Source: Nitrospira sp. (GTDB lineage Bacteria > Nitrospirota > Nitrospiria > Nitrospirales > Nitrospiraceae). From it: a stretch of DNA of 61,682 nt. The stretch is from NCBI GenBank assembly GCA_018242765.1, contig JAFEBH010000024.1, forward strand, positions 1 to 61,682, in the 5' to 3' direction. Within the stretch, counting starts at the first letter, position 1; each line of letters begins with the position of its first letter. Of the stretch, positions 45,510 to 53,904 are shown piece by piece. A program made the position numbers and the translations under genes. The notes beneath the pieces were generated by a model. That model ran no database searches. It was not told the origin of the DNA and saw only the letters and a list, made by a program, of their open reading frames with translations.

Positions 45510-45737
45510 AATATGAAAACGGTCATTGCGGCGGCGTGGATTGGCATCGCTCTCACGACGAGTGTTGATGTCGATGTAGTCATCTTCCTGCAATGACCCT
45601 GCTGTGAACGGAAATAGGTTGTCCATCGACTCATTGATCCTCCTCATCCATTCAACTCTGTTTCTCACGTTAATAGGCCACAACCGGCATCGTTCCATGT
45701 GTGGGATGAGTACTTATGTTGGGTATGCGTGCGGCGC

Positions 45738-45751
45738 GGCACCACATTTGC
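45738..45751 (+). promoter_or_regulatory. Sigma-54-like promoter, cassette 1
   Basis: GG (45738-45739), exactly 10 bases, GC (45750-45751), read as CGGCACCACATTTGCT. It matches five of seven bases of the -24 block and all of TTGCT at -12. The copy in cassette 2 is very similar and also followed by CCA. The cytochrome start is 155 bases downstream. Confidence 0.6.
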
Positions 45752-45905
45752 TCCACGGTTAATCGTTGTTCGGTGTTGCTCTGATGCGACGCGGATTCTG
45801 TGTTGCCTGATGGACGTCGTGGTCTGCACATGTCGTAAAAAGCCGCAGGCTACGAACAGGGGGTGTATGCCTGAACTAGTTGTGCGGATTGAGGAAGGGA
45901 CACAT

Positions 45906-46325
45906 ATGAAGATCACGAACCTATGGCGCACACTTCTGATCGCCGGCATCGTTGTCTGGCCTCTGATCGGCGACGCCACAGACCGAAAGACACCGACGGC
46001 CCCTGAAGAGTTTCTGAAGATGGCCAATCCAGTGACACCGACAGCTGAGATGCTGAAGGAGGCCGCGACGATTTATGACAGCCGGTGCAGCAAGTGCCAC
46101 GGATCCGGTGGGAATGGAAAAGGATCCGCCACCAAAGATTTGGACGTTAAACCAAGGGATTATACCGATAAGAGTCTGATGCGGACCATCCCGGACGGGC
46201 AACTCCTTTGGGTCATCGCAAACGGAAGCGATCCGGACACCACGGAAATGAAGGGATACAAGAAGAAGCTCTCGGAAGAGCAGATGTGGAGTCTCGTGCA
46301 CTACATTCGGGCCTTTGCACAGTAG
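45906..46325 (+). CDS. Small cytochrome c, cassette 1
   Basis: 139 residues: signal peptide (LLIAGIVVWPLIGDA), a conserved mature N-terminus (APEEFLKMANPVTP), one heme site CSKCH (61-65), and ANGSDPDTTEM with a likely Met axial ligand. A periplasmic class I cytochrome. Strong paralogue of 51185-51604, with the same length and heme position. Could carry electrons from NXR to a terminal oxidase, judged only by position near nxrA. Confidence 0.9.
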   Translation: MKITNLWRTLLIAGIVVWPLIGDATDRKTPTAPEEFLKMANPVTPTAEMLKEAATIYDSRCSKCHGSGGNGKGSATKDLDVKPRDYTDKSLMRTIPDGQLLWVIANGSDPDTTEMKGYKKKLSEEQMWSLVHYIRAFAQ

Positions 46326-46351
46326 CGGGCCTCAATCTAGATGGAGGAATT

Positions 46352-47623
46352 ATGCGTTTGCGTGTGTTGATGTTGGCCGTCATGTTCGGCAGTTTGGCCT
46401 CGGGGCTTGTGACGCTGCTCGCGCCGCAAGAGGCGAAAGCGATTCCGGCGTTTAGTCGGCAAACCGGAGAATCCTGCTCGACGTGCCATGCCGCGTTTCC
46501 TAAACTGAACCAAACAGGACAAAACTTTCGCACCAATGGTTTTCGCTTTCCTGAAGACAAAGAGTGGCACGACATCCAAGATATGAAACATGTCCCAATC
46601 TCTGGCGAGATTGAGGTCGAAGCAGAATTCAATAAGGATCGTGGCGTGGGAGCGGGTGGCCAGGAGACCTTGTTGAAGATCGATGAACTTGCCCTCTTAG
46701 CGGGGGCCCCGCTTGGGAAAGAGGGCCGATTTTCTGGCTACGGGGTACTGAATTTTTCCGAAGGCAATGTGGCAGTGGGGCAGGCCTATGGGCAAGTCAA
46801 TGATCTCATCGGTCAAAAAGCCCATGGCCTACTCAATGTCAAACTCGGCCAGTTCGACATTGCCTTGCCGTTTCTCTCGTCCACCCAACGAGTGATTAAA
46901 CAGCGGTATTTCGCGCAGGAGGCGCTAGGTGTGCTCGGTGCCCGTGGGGATGGAGGGAGCACAGAGGGCGAGGCGACTGAATACTACAACACGGGAGTTG
47001 AGCTCAACGGGCAAGTAGTCTCAAAAGAAGCCGGTGGGATCACCCACCGATATGCCGTCGGTATGTTCCAACCGAAATCGCTCGGCGGTATCAACCATCT
47101 CGGCTTTCCTGGCCTCTATGCCACCTATTCCATTCAATTTTTGGAGCGATTTACCCTGGGCGCCATCTATAAGCGAGACGTGGTAAATTCCGCGCTCGAT
47201 CCGTTCGTCGCGTCTGGCAAGAAAGGGGTCGATAAATGGGGTATCGCAGGGGAAGTCAAGCTGGGTCCATTCATTGCCACTGCCGGATATTTTCGATCGG
47301 ACGGTCTTCCGGACACCGGAAATGGCACGTTAACGAGCACCACTCACAATAGGACACTGCAAAATTACATGGCCGAGATCCTGTTCATTCCACACGATAT
47401 ACCGTTCATCCCTAACAAGAAACTTGTGCTAGGGGGACGTTTCGACCATATCGATCAGGAATTGGCCCAATCGAGTAGTCGTACAACCTTCATGGGTCGG
47501 TACTATATTGCCCCCAGTGTGTATATACAGGGAGAATGGCGCGTCCATGACGGGGGCAGTGTGGCGGGCACCTCGGCACAAGATTCATTTGGTGCCCGTG
47601 GCTTTCTCGTTGCGCTGTATTAA
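46352..47623 (+). CDS. Mono-heme beta-barrel protein, cassette 1
   Basis: 423 residues. Signal peptide (to about 30), then IPAFSRQTGESCSTCH with one heme motif (42-46), KLNQTGQNFRTNGFRFPEDKEW, and a long beta-rich part with alternating aromatic strands ending in LVALY, as in outer-membrane barrels. A c-type heme at the inner mouth of a barrel suggests electron passage across the outer membrane. Start preceded by GGAGGAATT. Paralogue of 51638-52858. Confidence 0.8.
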   Translation: MRLRVLMLAVMFGSLASGLVTLLAPQEAKAIPAFSRQTGESCSTCHAAFPKLNQTGQNFRTNGFRFPEDKEWHDIQDMKHVPISGEIEVEAEFNKDRGVGAGGQETLLKIDELALLAGAPLGKEGRFSGYGVLNFSEGNVAVGQAYGQVNDLIGQKAHGLLNVKLGQFDIALPFLSSTQRVIKQRYFAQEALGVLGARGDGGSTEGEATEYYNTGVELNGQVVSKEAGGITHRYAVGMFQPKSLGGINHLGFPGLYATYSIQFLERFTLGAIYKRDVVNSALDPFVASGKKGVDKWGIAGEVKLGPFIATAGYFRSDGLPDTGNGTLTSTTHNRTLQNYMAEILFIPHDIPFIPNKKLVLGGRFDHIDQELAQSSSRTTFMGRYYIAPSVYIQGEWRVHDGGSVAGTSAQDSFGARGFLVALY

Positions 47624-47748
47624 AGGTGCCGTTTGACAGAGTCCGCTTCGTGATGGGTAAAGTATGGGTAAGACTTCCCTACACGTATGAAATCGAGTGA
47701 CCGTCTTGTACCGCACCATACTGAATCGGTGGTGCAGAAACTTCTCGA

Positions 47749-48633
47749 ATGAATAGAAAAAGGGTCGGCATTCCATTTCTGCTGAGCGGGTTGTGCCTGT
47801 TCATCAGTGCCTGTGCTACGTCTGGTACGGTCGAAGACACCATCTTTTCGGATGGTCCTCGAGGTGCTGTGTTGCTCCAACACGTGGACGATTCATGGTT
47901 CACGACCGCCCATCCCGTCTCGGTGAGTCCTCTCCTGCTGACCCACATGTTGCGTGGCGTCCAGGTTCAACCAGCACCCGATGACCAGACGACGGCGCTG
48001 CGGGTTTTTTCTGACGAAGAGATAGCCTTTCTTAGCCCGTTGATGAGTACGGCCCTCTCCAAAGCCACAAAGAATCAGCTCGTGGCCTTCAGAGTGGCGC
48101 AGAGCACCGATCCCGGTGGAGCCATGACCGGTGGGCTGCTGTTTACCCGTGGACGACTCTTGCATTTGTGGCTGACCTACTACCGAGCCCCCAATATCAG
48201 AACAGACGCCGGAACCACGCTGGATCGTCAGGCTCGTAATCCGCAAGGGCTGGCACCTCGCCAGCTGCGTTTTGTTCCAGAAACAGCTCAGCGATCCAGT
48301 CACAACCAACAACCGGACGTGATCGATCCCCCTCCCCTCGCCACCCTTGTCATTGACTACACCATGCTCGCCACCGTGTTGAATCTGCCGTCTGAGGTTG
48401 CGCCAGCTCAGCCGCTTTCTGGAGATGCTCCTCTGCCTCCCGATCACGGAATCCCAGCTGCGCAAGCAACTCGAACCTCACCGAGTGAGGAGACCCGGGT
48501 GCTCAAAGAATTGGTGGAAAAACAAGCTATCGAACTCGATGCGCTGAAGGAAGATATGCGTGCGCTGCGCCGGAGGCTCTCCGAGAGGGAGGTCCCACCG
48601 TTGAACTCGCCGCTGCGCGAACAGAACCCCTAA
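47749..48633 (+). CDS. Conserved lipoprotein, cassette 1
   Basis: 294 residues. Lipobox ISAC; core LLQHVDDSWFTTAHPVSVSPLLLTHMLRGVQV and SNQQPDV-like NQQPDVIDPPPLATLVIDY; C-terminal coiled coil (LKELVEKQAIELDALKEDMRALRRRL, about 250-280). Its core matches the lipoprotein at 53905-54840. Family unknown; the coiled coil suggests oligomers or partner binding at a membrane. Confidence 0.78.
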   Translation: MNRKRVGIPFLLSGLCLFISACATSGTVEDTIFSDGPRGAVLLQHVDDSWFTTAHPVSVSPLLLTHMLRGVQVQPAPDDQTTALRVFSDEEIAFLSPLMSTALSKATKNQLVAFRVAQSTDPGGAMTGGLLFTRGRLLHLWLTYYRAPNIRTDAGTTLDRQARNPQGLAPRQLRFVPETAQRSSHNQQPDVIDPPPLATLVIDYTMLATVLNLPSEVAPAQPLSGDAPLPPDHGIPAAQATRTSPSEETRVLKELVEKQAIELDALKEDMRALRRRLSEREVPPLNSPLREQNP

Positions 48634-48797
48634 GGGGAGTCAGTCGACAGCGGGCCTCATGTTCACGTACTGGGGTGAGTGTGCAGCGGTGCGCCGGGCA
48701 CAGAAGGCTTTCACTGTTACATCATGAGAAAGATCCCGGACTGCGCTGTTATTTTGCCAAGGTGATTGGTACGGACAATAAGCAGGCCTTATGAAAG

Positions 48798-49226
48798 ATG
48801 ACGACGATGGCTACGATCCTACTGGTTGAAGACCATGACGACCTCCGTGCAAACATTCGCCTTCGGTTGGAGTTGGACCATCACCGAGTTGTGGAAGCTG
48901 CCGATGGGACAGAGGCACGTCAATACTGGAGATCGTTCACATTCGACCTGATCATCACTGCTTTTTCGATGCCGAGCATGAACGGGCAGGAGGTTATCCA
49001 GATGGTATCTGCCGGCCAGCCGACTCTCCCGATTATTCTGATGTCCGATGGAATAGAGGAATCTGTGCTCTTGTGTATTCTGCACCGCTTTCCGTCGGTT
49101 CGATATCTGCCGAAACAAATCATCAGTACTCACCTTCCAATCTATCTGAGCGACGCATTAAGGATGAAGCCTGCCATGTCCGATCGGCTATCAGATGCGC
49201 GACCGCAGTTGACGAAGACAGTCTAA
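48798..49226 (+). CDS. Receiver-domain protein lacking the phosphorylation aspartate
   Basis: 142 residues, a single receiver fold: VEDHDD acidic pair, ILMSDG switch Ser, YLPKQ switch Lys. The phosphoacceptor aspartate expected in IITD-SMP is alanine (A55 in IITAFSMPSMNG). It therefore probably works as a phosphorylation-independent pseudo-receiver. No output domain. Alternative start at codon 4 (48807). Present only in cassette 1. Confidence 0.82.
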   Translation: MTTMATILLVEDHDDLRANIRLRLELDHHRVVEAADGTEARQYWRSFTFDLIITAFSMPSMNGQEVIQMVSAGQPTLPIILMSDGIEESVLLCILHRFPSVRYLPKQIISTHLPIYLSDALRMKPAMSDRLSDARPQLTKTV

Positions 49227-49445
49227 CGCGATTCCGGGGACTGTGTGGAGAGATCCTCTTGTTTTAAATGGTTTGGATGGGGGCTGCTATGCAAGCAGCA
49301 GCCTTGCTTGATGGTGTGCTGATCTGGCTCGAAGCGGACAGGCGCCGGGCAAATATGTTCGCAGCCGATGTCCTGAAGAATTGATCGGTACATATCTGAC
49401 AAACTGGTTCCGACGCAATTGGGTAATGTGTCGATAGTCAGCCGT

Positions 49446-49520
49446 CGGATGGAGGGATACCTTGGTGCCCACCGGGTAGTGCGTCTCTTGTCCTCCCGGG
49501 AGAGACGTCCCTCCATCTTT
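49446..49520. repeat. 75-bp structured element, copy 1
   Basis: Identical over 75 bp to 55060-55134. It can fold into a three-way junction: outer stem GATGGAGGGA with TCCCTCCATC (49448-49457 with 49508-49517), a TACC/GGTA arm with an inner GGTG/CACC, and a GTCTCT/AGAGAC arm (49483-49488 with 49501-49506). CTTT follows. It begins 220 bases after the stop of the pseudo-receiver gene. Could be an RNA element or a mobile repeat; orientation is not certain. Confidence 0.7.
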
Positions 49521-49688
49521 CCCTCCTTGAACGATCTCAATGAGTTCAGTCACTATGGAGTGACGCCCCCCCCCCCTAATCTGCGCTGAAACACTTCATC
49601 GGGCAAAACATATCATCCGAATTCAAGTAGACGAATGCACAGCGGAATCCATGCAGTTCAACCGCGATGAAGAACTATGCAATAGTAG

Positions 49689-49875
49689 CCCGCATTATTC
49701 GTGAACACTTTTGCCGCAATCGTCAACCCGCTGCTCTGACACACCTGCGATCGGCGGCTCGTTCCTCGTATCCTCGACGTCCTACACGAGGACGCCTTAG
49801 ACCCTCCGGGCTCCGTGCGCCGGTCTCACAACGCGCCTTGGTAATTTCACGACGAATTGCCATGAATAATGCGGG
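49689..49875. mobile_element. 187-bp MITE-like element
   Basis: Terminal inverted repeats CCCGCATTATTCGTG (49689-49703) and CATGAATAATGCGGG (49861-49875) match at 14 of 15 positions. The interior has no gene. Size and ends suit a non-autonomous element mobilized by a transposase encoded elsewhere. Target-site duplication is not clear. Confidence 0.65.
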
Positions 49876-50399
49876 TTAGCCTGAGCGAACATTTTCCGGC
49901 TCTGCCAGTTCATTGTCACAGCTCGCTAAGCTATGCCCTATCGTGTGGGGGGTGAGGCGGACGAGCTTGCCTCTAGGGAGATTCGCAAGGGCCACGTGCC
50001 TGGACAGCAGCAAGCAAACTATCTTTGGCTTTGAAGGAGTGTGAGTGGCGCTTTACTGACGGCAGTCACCCTCTCCGGCTCAAAGAACTCATGTGCTGGT
50101 ACCAATCGGCCGAGCATGAGTGTTTAGCGATGACAGTCCCTTCTTGATCGTGAGGCTGTGCACGTCTTCTTCTCAGTGAGATGCCTTTTGTCTGTAAAAG
50201 CGTGTATTTGATGACCCATGCGGGAAGGGGAGATTCTTCGTTCAATCCGATCTCTGTAACAAACACGCGAGGGTGGTGGTGAAACAATGGCCACGCTCAA
50301 GATGAGTGCTCAAGATCTCTCGCGTACGACTGATGACTGTACGCTGCGTACGCATATTCATACGTACGTGAACCCCTACGTTGTGAGAATGATTCAGTG

Positions 50400-50415
50400 T
50401 GGGATAATTATCCCA
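50400..50415. promoter_or_regulatory. TGGGA-N6-TCCCA palindrome, cassette 2 distal
   Basis: A perfect 16-bp palindrome: TGGGA, TAATTA, TCCCA. Same form as the sites before cassette 1; 160 bp from its partner. Confidence 0.65.
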
Positions 50416-50559
50416 GTTCATTAAAAGCGGATTAATTGAGGCAACTGTATTCGTGTAGGCATACGCCACATCCTGGCGCCTCATTGCAAAACATTCATCA
50501 ATCGGGCTTTGCAACTTACTTTTGTGTTCTTGGAAATCGTTAGCAACTGATGAATAGCG

Positions 50560-50575
50560 TGGGGAAAATATCCCA
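50560..50575. promoter_or_regulatory. TGGG-type palindrome, cassette 2 proximal
   Basis: TGGGG, AAAATA, TCCCA, one mismatch from the common form. Its last base is 224 bp before the GG of the sigma-54-like promoter at 50799. Confidence 0.6.
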
Positions 50576-50798
50576 ACTATGCAGCGCGTGTCGTCGCTGT
50601 ATCGCATAATGCTCGCGACCATATTCACTCGAAGCAATTGTGTGGTTGTAGTTCTCGCCCTACGACAATAAGGCTCAAAAATACCATCCATATACTCCAT
50701 GGATTCGTCCTTCGGAGCGTCTTCACCTTCCTAACTCTTTGAAAAGTAGGAAGTCATACGCGTGTATTTGCAAAACAATTCACTGCAGGCGCCTGCAA

Positions 50799-50812
50799 GG
50801 CATGACTGTTGC
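50799..50812 (+). promoter_or_regulatory. Sigma-54-like promoter, cassette 2
   Basis: GG (50799-50800), exactly 10 bases, GC (50811-50812), read as AGGCATGACTGTTGCT. Five of seven -24 positions and all of TTGCT fit the consensus. It resembles the site in cassette 1 around GGCA, AC and TTGCTCCA. The leader to the cytochrome start is long (about 370 bases). Confidence 0.6.
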
Positions 50813-51184
50813 TCCAGATGCACTGCATGCAACACAAGCTTTGTGAACAGTTCTTTAGCGTCGACCGGCTGTGGTTGTGCACCATGGCGGATGTGTTTAC
50901 GTAGCGACCTTCCATAGACCACTCAGGACGAGCGTAAGGGCAAAACGCGAGGTTGGGCCAGGGCGTGGGGCGGTCATGTTTTTAATGATCGTATCCCGTG
51001 CAGGGACTTCTTTGTCCCGAAAGAGTCGTGCCTTGGTGGGAAATGCAGGTGTTCTGGAGAACGGTTGTAGGAAGTGGGATGCGTAGGCAGGTAGGGCTGA
51101 CAAAGCGTTCTCAAGCATGTGCCGAGGTCATGCTTGTTGAAGGGGATGGCAGCCTCGGACATGAAATTGGAAAAGGAGGAGAAC

Positions 51185-51604
51185 ATGAAGATCACCAAGC
51201 GAGGTCTTGCGGTACTGGGTGCAGCGATCGTGGCATGGCCCATCGGGGTGCTTGCAGGAGAATTCAAGACGCCGATCGCCCCCGAGGAATTCCAAAAAAT
51301 GGCGAACCCGGTCCCGCCCAATGCCGAAGTCGTGAAAGAGGCGCCGAGTGTGTACGAAAGCAAATGTAGCAAGTGTCACGGTGACAGGGGGGATGGCAAA
51401 GGCTCTGCCACGAAGGGTTTGGACGTGAAACCACGGAATTATACGAACAGGTCCGTGATGGAAAAAATTCCTGACGGCCAGCTGTTTTGGATCATCGCCA
51501 ATGGAAGTGACCCAGAGGCAACTGAGATGGGGGCATACAAGAAAAAGCTCTCGGAAGAGCAGATGTGGGCGCTCGTCCACTACATTCGCACATTCATGCG
51601 CTGA
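51185..51604 (+). CDS. Small cytochrome c, cassette 2
   Basis: 139 residues, start at 51185 after AAGGAGGAGAAC. Same plan as 45906-46325: signal peptide, APEEFQKMANPVPP, CSKCH at 61-65, KGSATKGLDVKPRNYT, IANGSDPEATEM and LSEEQMWALVHYIRTF. The two copies are clearly paralogous and differ mostly in the signal and around the heme. Periplasmic electron carrier. Confidence 0.9.
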   Translation: MKITKRGLAVLGAAIVAWPIGVLAGEFKTPIAPEEFQKMANPVPPNAEVVKEAPSVYESKCSKCHGDRGDGKGSATKGLDVKPRNYTNRSVMEKIPDGQLFWIIANGSDPEATEMGAYKKKLSEEQMWALVHYIRTFMR

Positions 51605-51637
51605 TCACGCGAGATCTGGAACAAGAAAGGAAACAGA

Positions 51638-52858
51638 ATGCCAAAGAGATGGTTCTCATGTGCAGTTATGCTCGGGGTTGTGGGATCGGTGGTATCAACA
51701 GTCTTGGTCCCCAAAGAGGCCGAGGCCATCCCCGCGTTCAGCCGGCAGACAGAAAAGTCCTGTTCGACCTGTCATCAAGCACTCCCTAAGCTTAATCAAA
51801 CAGGCCAAAGTTTTCGGATGAACGGATTCCGATTTCCGGAAGACAAGGAGTGGACCGACATCCAAGATATGAAGCACGTCCCGGTCTCCACGCGTATTAT
51901 CGTGGAAGCCGAATACAACAATGCGGACAACAGTAAGCCGACCTCCAAGCTGGGAGTGGCCACCATTGAACTCATGGCTGGGGCGCCAGTGGGTACGACG
52001 GGGGTGTTTTCTCCGTACATTGATATCGGCTATGCGAATCGTACGCTCGCGGTCAATCAAGCATATGGACAGATCAATGACCTGCTCGGTCCCACCGGCC
52101 AGGGCTTATTGAATCTTCGATTCGGCCAATTCGATATCGCGCTGCCGTTTCTGTCGCACTCGCAACGCGTGATGCGACAGCGGTACTTTGCCCAAAGTGC
52201 GCTCGGGGTCCTCGGGGCTCGCGCTCAGACCGTCACCCCGCCGGGTGTTCCGGTCGCCGATGAAGCGTTGGAGATTTACAACACCGCGGTGGAGCTCAAC
52301 GGGCAATGGGTCGGGGAAAACGTCACCCATCGGTATCTGGTGGGGGTATTTCAGCCGCAGCAGATCACGGAGGTAAACCGGCTCGAAAATCCAGGGGTCT
52401 ATGCCACGTATGCGGCAACGATTTTTGACAACTATCAGATCGGGGCCATCTATAAGCGGGATGTCGTCAACAATCCCTCGGTCGTCATCCCTGATGGAAG
52501 GAGAGCCCTGAATAAGTGGGGAGTGGCTGGTGAAGCGAAGTGGGGACCGTTGATCGTTACGGCGGGGTATTTTCGGTCGGCGGCGCTCGATCACCGCGAT
52601 CTTCAGAATGTGTTGGTGGAGGGCCTCGTCATCGCCAACAAAACCTGGTCCTTTGGTGCTCGATGGGATCATTTGATGCAACAGGGAGCCCCTTCCGGTT
52701 CACGGACGACGGCCATGATTCGGTACCACATTACCTCCAGTGTCTACATTCAAGGAGAGTGGCGGGTAACGGACTCGTTCAATGCGGGACAACCGAATCC
52801 CGTGCAATTCGAACAGGATTCGTTGCAGGGACGATTGTTCGTCAATGCGGGATTTTAA
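51638..52858 (+). CDS. Mono-heme beta-barrel protein, cassette 2
   Basis: 406 residues. Signal peptide to about 30, heme site CSTCH at 42-46 as in the other copy, FRMNGFRFPEDKEWTDIQDMKHVPVS, then a barrel region ending LFVNAGF with a terminal aromatic residue. A pair with the cytochrome c gene 33 bases upstream; AAGGAAACAGA precedes the start. A conduit role across the outer membrane is inferred from the layout, not proven. Confidence 0.8.
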   Translation: MPKRWFSCAVMLGVVGSVVSTVLVPKEAEAIPAFSRQTEKSCSTCHQALPKLNQTGQSFRMNGFRFPEDKEWTDIQDMKHVPVSTRIIVEAEYNNADNSKPTSKLGVATIELMAGAPVGTTGVFSPYIDIGYANRTLAVNQAYGQINDLLGPTGQGLLNLRFGQFDIALPFLSHSQRVMRQRYFAQSALGVLGARAQTVTPPGVPVADEALEIYNTAVELNGQWVGENVTHRYLVGVFQPQQITEVNRLENPGVYATYAATIFDNYQIGAIYKRDVVNNPSVVIPDGRRALNKWGVAGEAKWGPLIVTAGYFRSAALDHRDLQNVLVEGLVIANKTWSFGARWDHLMQQGAPSGSRTTAMIRYHITSSVYIQGEWRVTDSFNAGQPNPVQFEQDSLQGRLFVNAGF

Positions 52859-53040
52859 CCGATCAGGTTGAGAAACTTGAACTCAGCTCTGGCCGGGTTT
52901 TCAGGAGGCTCGTCGTATCAGACGTATCAAGGCTGCGGACTGAGAGGGAGATAATGTCCCATGTTTTTTGATCTCGGGCGTTCCCCGTAATCCGCCACGG
53001 GGTTCTCTGCTGCTTTCAGAGGTCTTAGAAACTGAGATCT

Positions 53041-53070
53041 AAGGTGCTCGCAGCAAGCTGCGAGCACCTT
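53041..53070. repeat. 30-bp hairpin before the DUF3800 gene
   Basis: A perfect 14-bp stem (AAGGTGCTCGCAGC with GCTGCGAGCACCTT) around AA. Its core GCAGC and right flank (CATTGAG) recall the hairpin at the end of the IS200-like element at 3746. It may mark the edge of an insertion that brought the DUF3800 gene, or serve as a terminator for the barrel gene. Confidence 0.55.
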
Positions 53071-53102
53071 CATTGAGGTTGGGGTCGGGTACCTTCGGAA
53101 TG

Positions 53103-53879
53103 TACCCTGTCCCTCTCTATATGATGTTACGTGGATACTACGACATAAATGGGAGAAAGGAAGACTCTGAATTTCTGACCATGACCGGCCTGGTGGCCAG
53201 CGAGAGTGTGTGGGAGGTGTTTGAGGTCAAATGGCAGGAAGTGCTTCAGGCCCATGGTGCATGGTCGTTTCGCATGAGTGACGTCATGTATCTGAAGGGG
53301 GAGTATTCGCGTCATCATGGGTGGGATGACAAACGTGTTGATGCGCTGCTTCGTGACCTCTGGAATCTATTGGGAAAATTCAGCTACGGTGATATCGGAC
53401 TGAAATCAAATCTTACGGCAGTCTCCTGCACTATGGTTATGAAGGATTACCGTCAGGCGAAAAAGGAGTATCCACAGCTGATTGAGCCTGAGGCTATCTG
53501 TGCGAGTTCCTGTCTGCAATGGCCGAGTGATCTTGATGATGATTCTGATCGCCCCGCTGAGATCGTGATGGTCGTTGATCGCCATGCGTGCTTTCAAGAG
53601 CTTTCTGGTCGGGTTTGGGGAGGGAGTAGCAAGCAACCAGGAGTTGGAGGGCTCAAACAGATCAAAAACGTGGTTTATCGAGATCGCGTACCCATAGAAA
53701 TCTCCATAATCGACAGGGCTCCCTTTGAAGCGACGGAGATGATCGCCTGGTTGGTAAATAATCGTCACAACATCCAGTCACGCATGCGTCGTTGGGATTT
53801 CGCGACTATCATTGCGATGAAGCACTACATGAAGACCTATGACTATGCCGCGTTGATGGAAACATATTGTGTTGCATAG
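53103..53879 (+). CDS. DUF3800-like protein
   Basis: 258 residues from 53103 (an earlier in-frame start at 53073 is possible). GYYDINGRKEDSEFLTMTGLVAS, then KWQEVLQ and FRMSDVM, match the start of DUF3800 proteins, a family near mobile and defence genes with a predicted RNase H-like fold. It interrupts cassette 2 between the barrel and the lipoprotein genes; cassette 1 has no counterpart there. Confidence 0.65.
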   Translation, partial: YPVPLYMMLRGYYDINGRKEDSEFLTMTGLVASESVWEVFEVKWQEVLQAHGAWSFRMSDVMYLKGEYSRHHGWDDKRVDALLRDLWNLLGKFSYGDIGLKSNLTAVSCTMVMKDYRQAKKEYPQLIEPEAICASSCLQWPSDLDDDSDRPAEIVMVVDRHACFQELSGRVWGGSSKQPGVGGLKQIKNVVYRDRVPIEISIIDRAPFEATEMIAWLVNNRHNIQSRMRRWDFATIIAMKHYMKTYDYAALMETYCVA

Positions 53880-53904
53880 CGACCTTTGAGGGAGTGATCC
53901 ACAT

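Larger units (their letters stand above)
44888..45905. other. 1-kb upstream region of cassette 1
   Basis: No supportable gene in about 1 kb. It holds two TGGGA-N6-TCCCA palindromes (45314-45329 and 45494-45509) and a sigma-54-like promoter at 45738-45751. Between about 44900 and 45300 I see nothing else. Confidence 0.65.
49227..51184. other. Nearly 2 kb without genes between cassettes
   Basis: No coding frame here has recognizable domains. Structures present: the 75-bp element (49446-49520), a run of 12 C (about 49566-49577), a 187-bp inverted-repeat element (49689-49875), two TGGGA-N6-TCCCA palindromes (50400, 50560) and a sigma-54-like promoter (50799). The stretch 49876-50399 shows nothing I can name. 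Confidence 0.65.

Noticed and set aside
45263..45568. Plus-strand frame upstream of cassette 1
   Set aside because: It overlaps the operator palindromes, has no ribosome site or known domain.
49566..49577. Run of 12 C as a phase-variation tract
   Set aside because: It lies in non-coding DNA well away from any gene start or promoter I can place; it may also be a sequencing weak spot.
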